Program-made: the position numbers and the translations under genes
In this document: in pieces, positions 22,640-32,440 of the stretch
How the letters are laid out: each line of letters starts with the position of its first letter
Numbering within the stretch: position 1 is the first letter of the stretch
The notes under the pieces: model-generated
Database searches by the model: none
What the model was told of the DNA's origin: nothing
The model's input: the letters and a program-made list of their open reading frames with translations, nothing else
Origin: Crocodylus rhombifer
Taxonomy: Eukaryota; Chordata; Crocodylia; Crocodylidae
Assembly: GCA_038503035.1 (NCBI GenBank)
Contig: JAVSML010025214.1
Location: 300,451-364,450 of the forward strand
Direction: 5' to 3'
Length of the DNA: 64,000 bases

Positions 22640-22980
22640 CTGGAACTTCAGGACATTATTACATATGTAAGCGCCACAGTGCTGGGTGCTTTGAAAAGTG
22701 CCCTGTGCTGCAACGCTTGCAGTTGTATAAGCAGCAAAATGCATGTCAGTACTGAGAAAATGGTGGTGGTGCACTTTTGAACTAAAACACCGTGGAGGTG
22801 CTTTAGTTCAAAAGCGTGCCAGTGCCCTTTTCTGCGTGCTGACATGCATTTCACCACTTATACAACTGCATGCAGTCCGGCACAGTTCACCTCAGCTCAC
22901 GTGCAGAGCAGACTCGATTAATTGGGTCTGCTCTGAAGTGGCCGATCTCCAGCATGTTGCAGGAAAAAAAGTATGTGTAT
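22640..22980. repeat. Foldback element with long palindrome
   Basis: Arms of roughly 70 bases run inward from TGCAGTTGTATAA (22718-22730) and its exact complement (22858-22870). They are joined near 22790 by ACTAAAACACC/GGTGCTTTAGT. The same palindrome, diverged, recurs at 26140-26282 (shared GAGAAAAT.GTGGTGGTGCA and TTTGAACTAA blocks). No coding capacity. Confidence 0.65.
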
Positions 22981-23188
22981 AAATTCCCTCAGAGACCCAA
23001 TTCAAGCCCTTGCCTTGTTACTCATGTCATGTGTGACCGTTAGCAAGTTGCTTTGCCTCATTTTTTGTTCATGGAAGAAGTATACTTGTCATGGATTCTA
23101 GTAGGTTTCTCTTACAACAGTATTATATGGGCTTGATGGACAAAAAGGAAAGAATCATAGAAATCTTAGGGCCAGAGGTCATTTAGGC

Positions 23189-23366
23189 TAGTGGTTCCCA
23201 ACCTTGGCTCGTGACCCAAATGAGGGTTGCAAGGGCAATGCCAGCAGCGCTGCACACAAATGATGACCTGTGCTGTGTGCTGGGAGCTCCCCTGCTCCCA
23301 TCCCTGGGCTGCCGCCACACACTGCTCTCAGCAGAGGGTCATGGCAAAAAAGGTTGGGAACCACTG
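23189..23366. mobile_element. Non-autonomous hAT element inside CR1-5
   Basis: The ends TAGTGGTTCCCAACC and GGTTGGGAACCACTG are inverted repeats. Flanking ATTTAGGC (23181-23188) and ATCTAAGC (23367-23374) match at 6 of 8, with TA at positions 4-5. 178 bp, no coding capacity. Confidence 0.8.
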
Positions 23367-24346
23367 ATCTAAGCCAAAGCCCTGCCTGAATCAGAATCAT
23401 CCCTATCCAAACCTTCCTATATAGATCCATTGTCTAACCTGTTAGAAAAACTACACAGTCAACCCTGACACAATCATGAGACATAACACCCTGACTTTTC
23501 ACAGGAAAAACAAGGGACAATGTCTTGTTGCTTCAAGAGTTGTTAAAATATGCTTAAGAGATCCAAGGAAGAGGGCCAAGTAGCTACAGAAGAAAGAAAA
23601 ATCCCCCATAGCCTACACTAATCTGACCATGGGGTAAAATTTCTTCCTGACCCCAAATATGGTGATCAGTCTGACCTTGGGCAGAGGGCCAAAATCCTTT
23701 AGCCAGAAACCTCTGAGTTTAATTCCCAGCAGGAGCATTGGCACACTCCAGTCAAAATCCCCAGCCTTCTCTGTAGACAACACTCATGCTTCTGAGGAAG
23801 GCAAAAACAAAACAAAACAAACAAACAATAAAACCCATCAACAAAACAAAAAGACCCTGACACATGTAGCAGCAAGAGAGGAAAAAATTCCTTCCCAGCC
23901 CCGTATGGCAACTAGCAGAGCCCAGAATCATGGGACATACCATGATAACAGAGCAGTGGCACACTCTTTGATTATCACAGACCAGGTCTTGTCCAACCTC
24001 CTCTTGAACACTTCCCATAATGGGAGATATCACAACTTCCCTAGGCAGTCTATTCTGCTGTCTTGCTGTCTTAACAGTGATGACACTTTTCCTGATATCC
24101 AATCTAAACCTACTTTGCTGCAACTTTAAGCCATTGGTCTCCATCCTACTCTCAGCAGTATGAGAGAAAAGGTGTTTTCTCTCTTTTTTACAGCAGCTCT
24201 TTTCTTCAAACTGAACATGCTTAGCTTTTTCAACTGCTCCTGTGTCACTTGCATTCCAATGCCTTTATTATTTGCATTGCCTGCCTATATATCCGTTCTA
24301 TCTTCTCCACATCCTTTTTTAAAATGTGGTGCCCAAAACTGTACAC

Positions 24347-24736
24347 CAGGGGTCGGCAACCCTGGGAAGCTGATGCCAGTGATGGAGCCTGGGCTGCTTC
24401 AAGCTCCCAGCAGGCAGCTGGGGTGCTGCAAGCCCTGCTGGGAGCAGCCTGGCTCCAGCAGCACCCAGAGCCAGGGTAGCTGCTGTCAGCCACAGAGCCC
24501 GGGCTGTGGGGCAGGGGCTTTGGGTGGGGGGCAACAGGCAGTAGGACTGGGGGGAAGGGGCAGTAGGGCTAAGGGGCAGAGGCTTTGGGTGGGGGGCAAG
24601 GGGCACAAGCAGGGCATCCTGCCATGTACCCCTTGCCCTCATTTTGTTTTTCTGCCATGCCAGCACTCCAGCACCTTCTGAGGTAGGCATTATGGTGTTT
24701 TTTGGTACTTTGGCCAAAAAACATTACCTACCCCTG
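24347..24736. mobile_element. Non-autonomous hAT element, CAGGGGTCGGCAACC type
   Basis: It begins CAGGGGTCGGCAACC and ends ACATTACCTACCCCTG. The 8-bp target duplication CTGTACAC is perfect (24339-24346 and 24737-24744) and splits the CR1-5 ORF2 remnant. The interior is GC-rich with CTGGGAGCAGCC hairpins, shared in part with 57930-58030. Confidence 0.9.
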
Positions 24737-26139
24737 CTGTACACAGTACTCTAGACAAGGACTAACCAATGCTGAGCAGAGAGGCATTATCACCCCCTTT
24801 GTTTTGCGCCTAATACTTCTACTGATACATAGAATTATAGTCCAAAAAAGAAGGCTAGAAGGGACTTCCAGAGGTCATCTCATTCAACCCTTCACCTGGG
24901 ACAGTCATCCCTATCCAAAACATCCCATACAAATGTAATCTAAACTCTACATAAGACTACCCTCAACCCTGACCTAACACCCTAACCTGATACAGGTAAA
25001 GCAGGAGAATCAAAGCAGCCAGTGTCCAATAAAATGTTGTCAATGTTGTCCTGCTTCTATGAAATGTTGCTAAGAGGTCCCAGGCACAGGGCCACACCCC
25101 TGCTACAGAGGAAGGCAAAAGCCCCGACAGTCTATACCGATCTGACCATGGGGTAAAATTCCTTCCTGACCTCAAATATGACAATTGGTCTAACCTTGAG
25201 TAGAGGGGCAAGACCCTCTAGCCAGGACCCTCTAGCCAGAAATCTCTCCTAGCAGGAGAGTTGGCATACCCCAGTTGAAGTTCCCAGCCTAAGCTGTAGC
25301 AAACACCCAATGCCTCTGGGGATGCTTAAAAACACTTTGACGCATATAGTAGAAAAAAGGGAATGGTGGGGGTGGAAGCAACCAACAAAGCCCAGAATCA
25401 TTGTAAATACCCATAGCAGAAAACAGGCATATCTATGCCTAGATTATCTCTTGAAGACTTTCATTCATGGAGAGTCCACAAATTCTCTAGGCAGTCTATT
25501 CCACTGCCTCACTATTCTCACAGTGAAGAAGTTTTTTCAGGTATCCAATCTAAATTTATTTTGCTGCAACTTCAAGCCCTTGGTCTACGTCCTCTTCTCT
25601 GCAGCAAGACAGAAAAGATGCTTTCCCTCTTCTTTATGGCAGCTCTTCAAGTATTTGAAAATTATTGTCATGTCCCCTCTTATCATGCCTCTTTAAGCTG
25701 AACAATGTCTAGCTTCTTCAGTCTCTCCTCATTTGACCCACCTTCTAAGACCTTGATCATCTTTGTTGCCTGCTTCTGGACCCTCTCTAACTTCTTCACA
25801 TCCTTTTTAAAATGTGAAGCCCAGAACTGCACACAGTACTCACACAGCGCTGAGTAGACAGGGACTGTCACCTTCTGGGCACGTCTACACAAGATGCTTT
25901 ACTGTGCATTAGACTAATGTAATATGCAGTAAAGTATCACCAACTAAACATACAGGGGACTTACTGTACAGTAAATTAGGCATATACACCATTGGCTAGT
26001 ACCAGGAAATACTGCATACTTACAAACATGTGGGGAGCCTACTCTGACATGCTGGAAATCCAGGGTGTTGAACCAGACTGGATTAATCAAGTCTGATGCA
26101 GGACATACACTGATGTTCTCTGGCAGCCTTGCAAGTCAC

Positions 26140-26282
26140 GTGTATCAGTGGTGCAGTGCACCTCCACACTGAGAAAATTGTGGTGGTGCATTTTGAACTA
26201 AGACATGTTCTGTGTGCTTTAGTTCAGAGTGCACTGCTAATATTTTCTCAACACAGATGTGCAGTGTGCTGCTGATACATGG
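26140..26282. repeat. Palindrome homologous to 22718-22870
   Basis: TGTATCAG (26141-26148) pairs with CTGATACAT (26272-26280). The interior GAGAAAATTGTGGTGGTGCA and TTTAGTTCAGAGTGCA match the other palindrome. Confidence 0.6.
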
Positions 26283-26550
26283 GATGCATGGGTGCTTTTA
26301 ATTACTATGGCTCACTAATTAAAATCATCTGGTGCTACATCAGGAACATGTGTAAAAATGCCCACAGATAGGTACTAGAGCAACAGTGCATTAGCTACTC
26401 CACAGTAGCACATGTGTAGATGCTAACCAGGAGCAGTTGGTTTCTGGCCAGCCCAGGCAGCAGGGGTACTCTGCTGCCTAGAAAAACCCCGATGTGGTGG
26501 TGGTGGCGGGGAGAGCTGTGCTGACTGCAGGGGCAACTGTCTCCCTGCCC

Positions 26551-26803
26551 ACATGGCTAAGAGAGCTGTCCCACCAGCTGGTACTGCTGTGTTTTAGCCA
26601 CATGGAGATTGGGTCAGGACCCAATATCTACATGGGTGGTAGAGTTGTCTCAGCAGCTGAGACTGCTATGTTCCAGCCACATAGAGATCAGGTCCTGATT
26701 TGATCCCCACATAGCTGGTAGAGCTGTCCCAGCAGGTGGGAGTGCTATATCCCAGCCATGTGGCGGTTGGTCAGAACTCAATCCTCACATGTTTGGGAGA
26801 GCC
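26551..26803. repeat. Tandem array, about 79-bp unit, three copies
   Basis: ACATGG-like unit starts at 26551, 26630, 26709 and 26787 (periods 79, 79, 78). Units share GAGCTGTCCCA.CAG, GCTATGTTCCAGCCACAT and a GGTCAG..C block. The fourth copy is only its first few bases. Confidence 0.75.
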
Positions 26804-27280
26804 ACTGGGATCCCCATGTGGCTGGCAGCAGCACCCCCACTGAGCCAGAACAATTCTTTTGGCCATATGGGGTTTGGGACAGGCCCTGTGCTCTTTGCTG
26901 GCTCCAGGGCTGGCACCCAGGGGAGCCTGGAGCTACCTCTGTCTGCTGCATGGGGGCAGAGCAGGACAGGAACAGCCCTGGAGTCGGCTGTTCCCGTCAG
27001 GCACGGTTTGCTTCTGATGGGGATGCATGTGTAGAAATGGACCCCAGACCAGTTTAATGAGCCTGAATTTTCTGCAAAGAAAATTTAGGCACATTAATTG
27101 CATGCATAGACATGACCCTTGTGTCTTGTACCTAATACTTGTATTTATGCAACCCAGAATCACATTGGCCTTTTGTGCGGCTGTATCACACTGCAAGCTC
27201 ATAAACTGTATTTGCCTTTTGTGCAGCTACATCACATTGCAGACTCATATTGAGTCTATGATCTACCAAGACCTCTAGAC

Positions 27281-27519
27281 GAGAGGTTCTCAAGCTGTGG
27301 TCTGTGGGCCACCATTGGTTCATGAACTCCATTTAGATGGTCCGTAGAAAGGTTGCAGAACAATCGAGAATATCTGTACTTGTAAAATAAGACTACTGAT
27401 ATTAAAATATGAGTTGTGTGCTTTGATTTGTAAAACAAAAAAAAAGTTTATTAAGTCGTCCACTGAGACCCTCAGCAATTTTCATGTGGTCTGCGGAAAA
27501 AAAAGTTTGAGAACCACTG
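27281..27519. mobile_element. Non-autonomous hAT element in CR1-6
   Basis: Ends GAGAGGTTCTCAAGC and AAAGTTTGAGAACCACTG. Flanks CTCTAGAC (27273-27280) and CTCTAGAT (27520-27527) match at 7 of 8, with TA at positions 4-5. CR1 text is continuous across the insertion once one copy of the duplication is set aside. Confidence 0.88.
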
Positions 27520-27821
27520 CTCTAGATCCTTCTCATAATAGTACTATTCAGTCAGGTGTTACCCATTTTGTATTTGTATTTTTGATTATTCCCAAAATAT
27601 AGAGTATTCAACTAGATTACTCATGCAGTGTAAAGAGCACATACTATGGGACCTTGTATTCCAAAGTCTTGTTGGCCTGATGTGTACATTACTTAAACAG
27701 GAACTGCAAATATAAAGAAGGGCAATTTTGTAAATCTTCTTATAAGAGATTGTGGTTCGCATGAATGATGAAGATGCAAACACAAGATGTTTAGGATAAT
27801 GCTGTGATCTGTCCTATACAA

Positions 27822-28435
27822 ATTCATAGATTGTAAGGCCAGAAAAATCCATAATGATAATTTAGTTTGAATTGCTAGGTCACACAAGGCATATCTATAT
27901 GAGACATTTACTGCAGAGCTGCTTAATTAACTCCACAGTTAAACACGTCTACATGTGCAGTGCTATTAGGATAGAGTAAACTAATTAACTCTGTATTTAC
28001 AAGTATTTAGAAGTACAATCCTCCATATTTACAAGTACTGTCCTTTAGCGGAGTTCTTTACTGTGCAGCAGTGCACGTGTAGATGCTGATGGGGCTGGCT
28101 GAGGGATGAGGGTGCTTCAGTGCAGAGGCTGCCTCCTGGCTAGTCCTACATTGGAGCACCATTTGTGCTTCAGCCAGCCCCTCCTCAGTTTGTTGAGCCA
28201 GGTCAGAGCAGCCCTGGCCTGGCAGGCTGACTCCCTGGACCTCCTGCCACTGTGGCTCCTCCAGTCTGGCTCAACATGCTGCACTCCTGGGTGCACATGT
28301 ACATGCGGTGCCCCGGAGCAATAAACCCAGTGCAATATGTGCTGATGTTCATTGTGTCACTTTAATAGCATGTGTAGAGGTGCTCATAGTCTATCTGGCT
28401 TCCCACAGTTAATTCCTGTTTGAACTAGAGCCTAT
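27822..28435 (-). mobile_element. CR1 3' fragment interrupted by a MITE
   Basis: ATTCATAGATTGTAAGGCCAG begins a CR1-type 3' tail. It breaks near 27892 and appears to continue from about 28387 (CATAGTCTATCTGGC...TTGAACTAGAGC). The match after the break is weaker. Confidence 0.5.
27893..28387. mobile_element. MITE-like insertion
   Basis: Ends GGCATATCTATATGAGACATTTACTG and TTTAATAGCATGTGTAGAGGTGC are imperfect inverted repeats like those at 25874 and 16496. Internally there are hairpins around TTTACAAGTATTTAGAAGTAC (about 27998-28017). No transposase. Confidence 0.5.
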
Positions 28436-30405
28436 ATTGTGTGGCCACAGCACGGGCAGAGTAAAGGAATGAGGTTCCCAAGAAATCTTTGTAAGTAAGC
28501 TTTCAGCATGTGGCCTTACTTGTCCCCTTAGGGCAGGGAACATTGAACTGCACTATTGCCCACTGAATTAAATGAAAAAGTTTTACATCAGTAGGAGTTA
28601 CAGCAGACCTAGCAGGAGTTTTATTTTGCTATGGTGGCTAACTCTATAGAGAACAAGCTGGTAATGGTCAAAGTCCTTCTAAACAGTGCTGGCCACAGAG
28701 GAATATTCTTTGCACCTTTTTCAGGGGTGGTGCTGCATCTTATTCATTGTGATTGTAAGAAGCTCTGAGAGGCATTATGTCTGCTTCAGTAATAGCTGTA
28801 GGCATTACTCTGTCATTATCTTGTACATAGATATCTGCCAGTATAATCAGATTGGACAATGGGTAGCATTGTGCTCTCTGGCTTTACCTCATACAAGGCT
28901 CCATTTGAGGTATTTGAGGAGCAAGGAAATGGGGAAGGGTGAAACAGAATCCTCCTCACCATGCTCTTCTGCACAGGCAAGAAGAATTGTGGCTGAAAGC
29001 CTTAGAAAAGTAGATATTGTGGAACCTTATTCTGTTTAACCCTTCTTTCTCCTATTCGAAAAACTCATTGTCCTTTGTGTATACCCAAAAACCTAGATTA
29101 AAAGCTCAGAATAAAAGTAATTAAAATCTTTCCCTCTTCTACTTTTCATTGTACTTCACTAAGACAAGAGAAAATGAGGACAAAAATGAAATATGATGGA
29201 AATTTCCTTTCTAAAAGAAACTGTTAATAGTATATTTATACTATACAGTATACAGTTTTAGAACATTTACAGCCACTTTGTCAAAAGTGAAAATATAATT
29301 TAGGTGCCTTTAATTGGCAGATCTAGAATTTTGAAAAGCAGGCTGCAAATGGTGTGCTGCATCATCACATATAACTAGGCTCGGCAGAATTTGATTATTA
29401 TTTTTAAAATAATTTTGACAGCTAAAATTGATGTTATTTTTAAGCATTTATTTAGATTTTTTTCAATTTAAATTTTCAGAGTTGTGCAGACAATTTAGTA
29501 ATGATGGTATACTGTTAAAAGCTTTATAAAATCACATATCAAAGTATAAAAAGTAAATATCCATAAATCAATAAATCATTGTGTTCATTCTGTCCATTCA
29601 TCAGGACAGAGCTGGGTGGGCAGGGACCAGATCAGGAGGGCAGCAACACTCCCAGAGCTCTGGGAATTTGGGGAGAGGTGACAATCTTCCTTTCTCTCTC
29701 TGGACTTCAGGAAGGGGTTTGTTTAAGCAGCTTGTTATCTCCCTCCAGGCTGGTTCCCCACATCTGTGAATGAGTAGCTAATTGCCTAATTGACAAGTCA
29801 TGAGACCAACCATTGTTTTCCTCTTTAACCCCTCTGACATTTGTCCTGCTTTCTCCCTTTCTCCACTGTCCTGTTACAGGGTAAGCATTCCCTATTATAG
29901 TCCCCTTTCTATACATTTTTGATTATTACTGATGGAAATATTTTTTTCCATTGGTCTGTGAGCGTGTGGTAAAATCAACATTTATCACTGTTTATCAATA
30001 AAAATCGAATCTTGCCAAACTTATATATAACACATTATATATTTTTCTCCAGTTAAAAAGAAACTAGAAACTTTACTAATATGCTTAAGGCCTAGACCGT
30101 GTCATTCAGTTTAAAACCAAAGCAAAACCAGGCAGCTGCTTGCATCAGACTGCTGCAGCCTTATCTTGATTCTGAATGTAGCTCCCAAAGTCAGCCCACA
30201 TCCTTTCCCACTCTGAGACCCTAGACTTTCAGTCCCTGATGCCCCCTGGCACCCTAGTTCCACTCCTGGGAGACGGACTTTACCTCTTGTTAGGGAGAAT
30301 GAATGCAACCAAGGTTCCAAGCAGTAAGCAGACAGCACTACTTCACTAATGTCATTTACTGGACAAAGGGCACCCTGCCAAAGTTTCTCTGCCCCTTCTA
30401 GAGAG
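28436..30405. other. AT-rich non-coding interval
   Basis: Longest frame 117 codons (28686-29039, plus), without a recognised domain. No clear transposon, RNA gene or exon. Confidence 0.45.
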
Positions 30406-30413
30406 TTAAGCAG

Positions 30414-31241
30414 TAGGGGTGTGCAAAACAGGCCGTATTTGATTCAGATTTGGATATTGCCTGAATCGGGGACAATGATTTGATTTGTTAATTCAGATCA
30501 CTGTCCTGATTTGATTCAGCTGAATTCAAATCTGAAGATTTAATGGTAATTCAGAGAATCAGTGATTCGGCCATAGACACAGCATTTAATGGTTTTTCTA
30601 CATACCTCAAGGTACCAGGCATTACTCATGAACACTGTGATGGTAGGGCGGATGGAGTATGCCAAAGGAGCGAGGGGGATCCTCCATGTGCTTGGCGGCA
30701 AACCTGGAAGTGGACCGGAAGTACTTTCGGGTCTGCTGCTGAGCATGTGGAGCATGTGAGGAACCCCCCCCCCGCATCCCCCAGCTCAGCGATCGGCCAC
30801 GAGGGGACCCTGGGTGCCCCCCCCAGATCCAGGAGACACCAATTGCCAGGACAGCGGGGGGGCGGGGGGAAGAGGGTGTCCCTGCTCACTCCCCGGCAGA
30901 CCTGGAAGTGGACCAGAAGTGTTTCTCGTCCACTTCCTGGTCTGCTGCCATGAATGCTGGGGACCACCCCCATGCTCCCGTGAGGTGCTTCATCCGCCCC
31001 AGCATCTCAGCATTCAGGAGCCACGTGGTACCTTGAGGTATGTAGAGAAAACATTTAAAGCTGTGTCTATGTCCGAATCATCGAATCTTTCCGATTCTCT
31101 CTGAATAGATTTGGAGGGTTCTAACTCAATTCACAGAGATTAAAGGGTCTCCTGATTCAATTTGGATTTAGAGATTTGGCTGCTGAATTTGGCAAAATCT
31201 CCACCAAATCGAATCAGCAGCCGAAGCTTCGCATAGCCCTA
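30414..31241. mobile_element. Non-autonomous hAT element, TAGGG...CCCTA ends
   Basis: Begins TAGGGGTGTGCAAAA and ends TTCGCATAGCCCTA. Target duplication TTAAGCAG (30406-30413) and TTAAGTAG (31242-31249) match at 7 of 8 and fit nTnnnnAn. Subterminal regions are rich in GATTCGA/TGAATC motifs. The centre repeats CCTGGAAGTGGACC..AAGT at about 30705 and 30902. No transposase. 31250-31601 shows nothing recognised. Confidence 0.8.
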
Positions 31242-31601
31242 TTAAGTAGTTCCTCTGACCACAGTTCAGCCCACACAGCTGAGATTACCCCAGCCCCAAA
31301 GATGATTCTGCAGTTCTTTTTCCAGTCTGCCCAGCTCTTGAGCAAACAAAGGTCTTCTGGTTTCCTTCTCCAGGTTCCTCTCTCCAGCCAGACACACTTC
31401 TTGTTTTGTCCATTGTTATGCCTTTCTTAGAAGCACTGGGCATTGGTTTTGTGCCAGTGTTCTTGCTGAGACAGAAGCAGAAAGTTTCCTTTGCTCCTTT
31501 GCTCGGGGTCAAACCAATTATGAGGTCTAAGATCAGGAAAGTCAGATTGTAGGGTTTTTTGCCTTTCTAGCAGGAGCATGATCCTTTTCCTTGAATCTCT
31601 T

Positions 31602-32090
31602 GGGCGCATCCAGATGAGTGCACATGAGTGATTTGAGGCACCTTAAATCTTTTTGAAGCATTGTAAACCACGTGGCATGTGTGCAACCATGCACCAAGAT
31701 GCAAATTTGCAGTGCGGCACCAACATTTAATACAAAGAACTCCTGGTATAAAAAGAAACTGCAGCAAAAAAGTGGCATGGCAAAAAAGAGCGGTAAAAAA
31801 GGAGTGTATGCTAGAGTGTGCTACAGGAGCATACGCTGGAGCAACCGAAGGCTGGGCCCTCCAGGAAAATGCTCTGGTTGCTGGCCAGAGTATCTCCCCT
31901 CCTCTAGATCCACCCTGATTCCTCCAGCCTGCCAGGAGCTTGGAGAAGCAAGGAGCAGGGCACATATTGCCCCACATGGCACTGCACATACAGAGGTGTG
32001 CACAGTGGCAAAAATGAGTGGCACAAATGTATGCAGCTACTTTTTGTGCCATTGCAAGTGCACGGCCCTGCATGTGGGGACACGGCCCCT
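31602..32090. mobile_element. MITE-like element
   Basis: The left end GGGCGCATCCAGATGAGTGCA and right end GCACGGCCCTGCATGTGGGGACACGGCCC are imperfect inverted repeats, resembling the inner element 16618-18214. No convincing target duplication. Confidence 0.45.
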
Positions 32091-32179
32091 GAGTGTATTT
32101 TAACAACCTGGCAGCATCAGGATACTGACAGCCTTCATCTCCTTGCTTTACCTGTGGTCAGTTATTTTTGGTGTATTTG

Positions 32180-32335
32180 AGCAATGTGCCTTGTAGCTAT
32201 ATGACAGGGTTGATTGTGGAGTTTTTGGAATGGTTGTGACAAAGATTTGTATGGGATGGTTTGGATAGACAATCTTGCCTTGATCAAGAGTATGGATTAG
32301 ATGATATCTGGGGTCCCCTTCCAGCCCTACTTTCT
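32180..32335 (+). mobile_element. CR1 3' tail, plus strand
   Basis: GACAGGGTTGATT...TTTGTATGGGATGGTTTGGA...TTAGATGATATCTGGGGTCCCCTTCCAGCCCTACTTTC is a CR1 3'UTR in plus orientation. It matches the fragment at 48070-48460 and ends directly against the opposite-facing 3' end of CR1-2. Confidence 0.75.
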
Positions 32336-32440
32336 TTAATTTCATAGATTTCATAGATTTCAAAGACAGTAGGGCTGGAAGGGACCTCGGGAGATCATCG
32401 AGTCCAGCCCCCTGCCCAAAGGGCAGGAAGTCCACTGGGG

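Larger units (their letters stand above)
23148..24824 (-). mobile_element. CR1-5: CR1 with long 3'UTR, split by two hAT insertions
   Basis: The 3' end (GAATCATAGAAATCTTAGG, about 23148) is followed on the minus strand by a long 3'UTR shared with CR1-6 (TCTGACCATGGGGTAAAAT block at about 23625 and 25141). The ORF2 C-terminus follows (23752-24144, containing RLDIRK...NRLPREVV). The element is interrupted at 23189-23366 and 24347-24736 by hAT elements. It resumes at 24745 and stops at about 24824, where the 3' end of CR1-6 begins. ORF2 is degraded. Confidence 0.85.
25874..27113. mobile_element. MITE-like insertion in CR1-6
   Basis: The ends GGGCACGTCTACACAAG and GCATGCATAGACATGACCC are imperfect inverted repeats. 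The boundaries are set by where the host CR1 text stops and restarts. It may be nested, since another end-like sequence (CACATGTGTAGATGC) lies at about 26409. It contains the palindrome 26140-26282 and the tandem array 26551-26803. The target duplication is not resolved. Confidence 0.6.
24825..27600 (-). mobile_element. CR1-6: CR1 with long 3'UTR, split by a MITE and a hAT
   Basis: The 3' end (ACATAGAATTATAGTCC) lies directly against CR1-5. The long 3'UTR is followed by ORF2 remnants at 25460-25892 (minus; YCVQFWASHFKKDV and ERVQKQATKM). CR1 text breaks off at about 25873 and resumes at about 27114 (CTTGTGTCTTGTACCTAATACTT, equivalent to CTTTGTTTTGCGCCTAATACTT at about 24797 in CR1-5), continuing to about 27600 around the hAT at 27281-27519. 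The coding sequence is ruined. Confidence 0.8.

Noticed and set aside
28686..29039. 117-codon plus-strand frame as a possible small gene
   Set aside because: AT-rich flank, no domain and no promoter or splice context.
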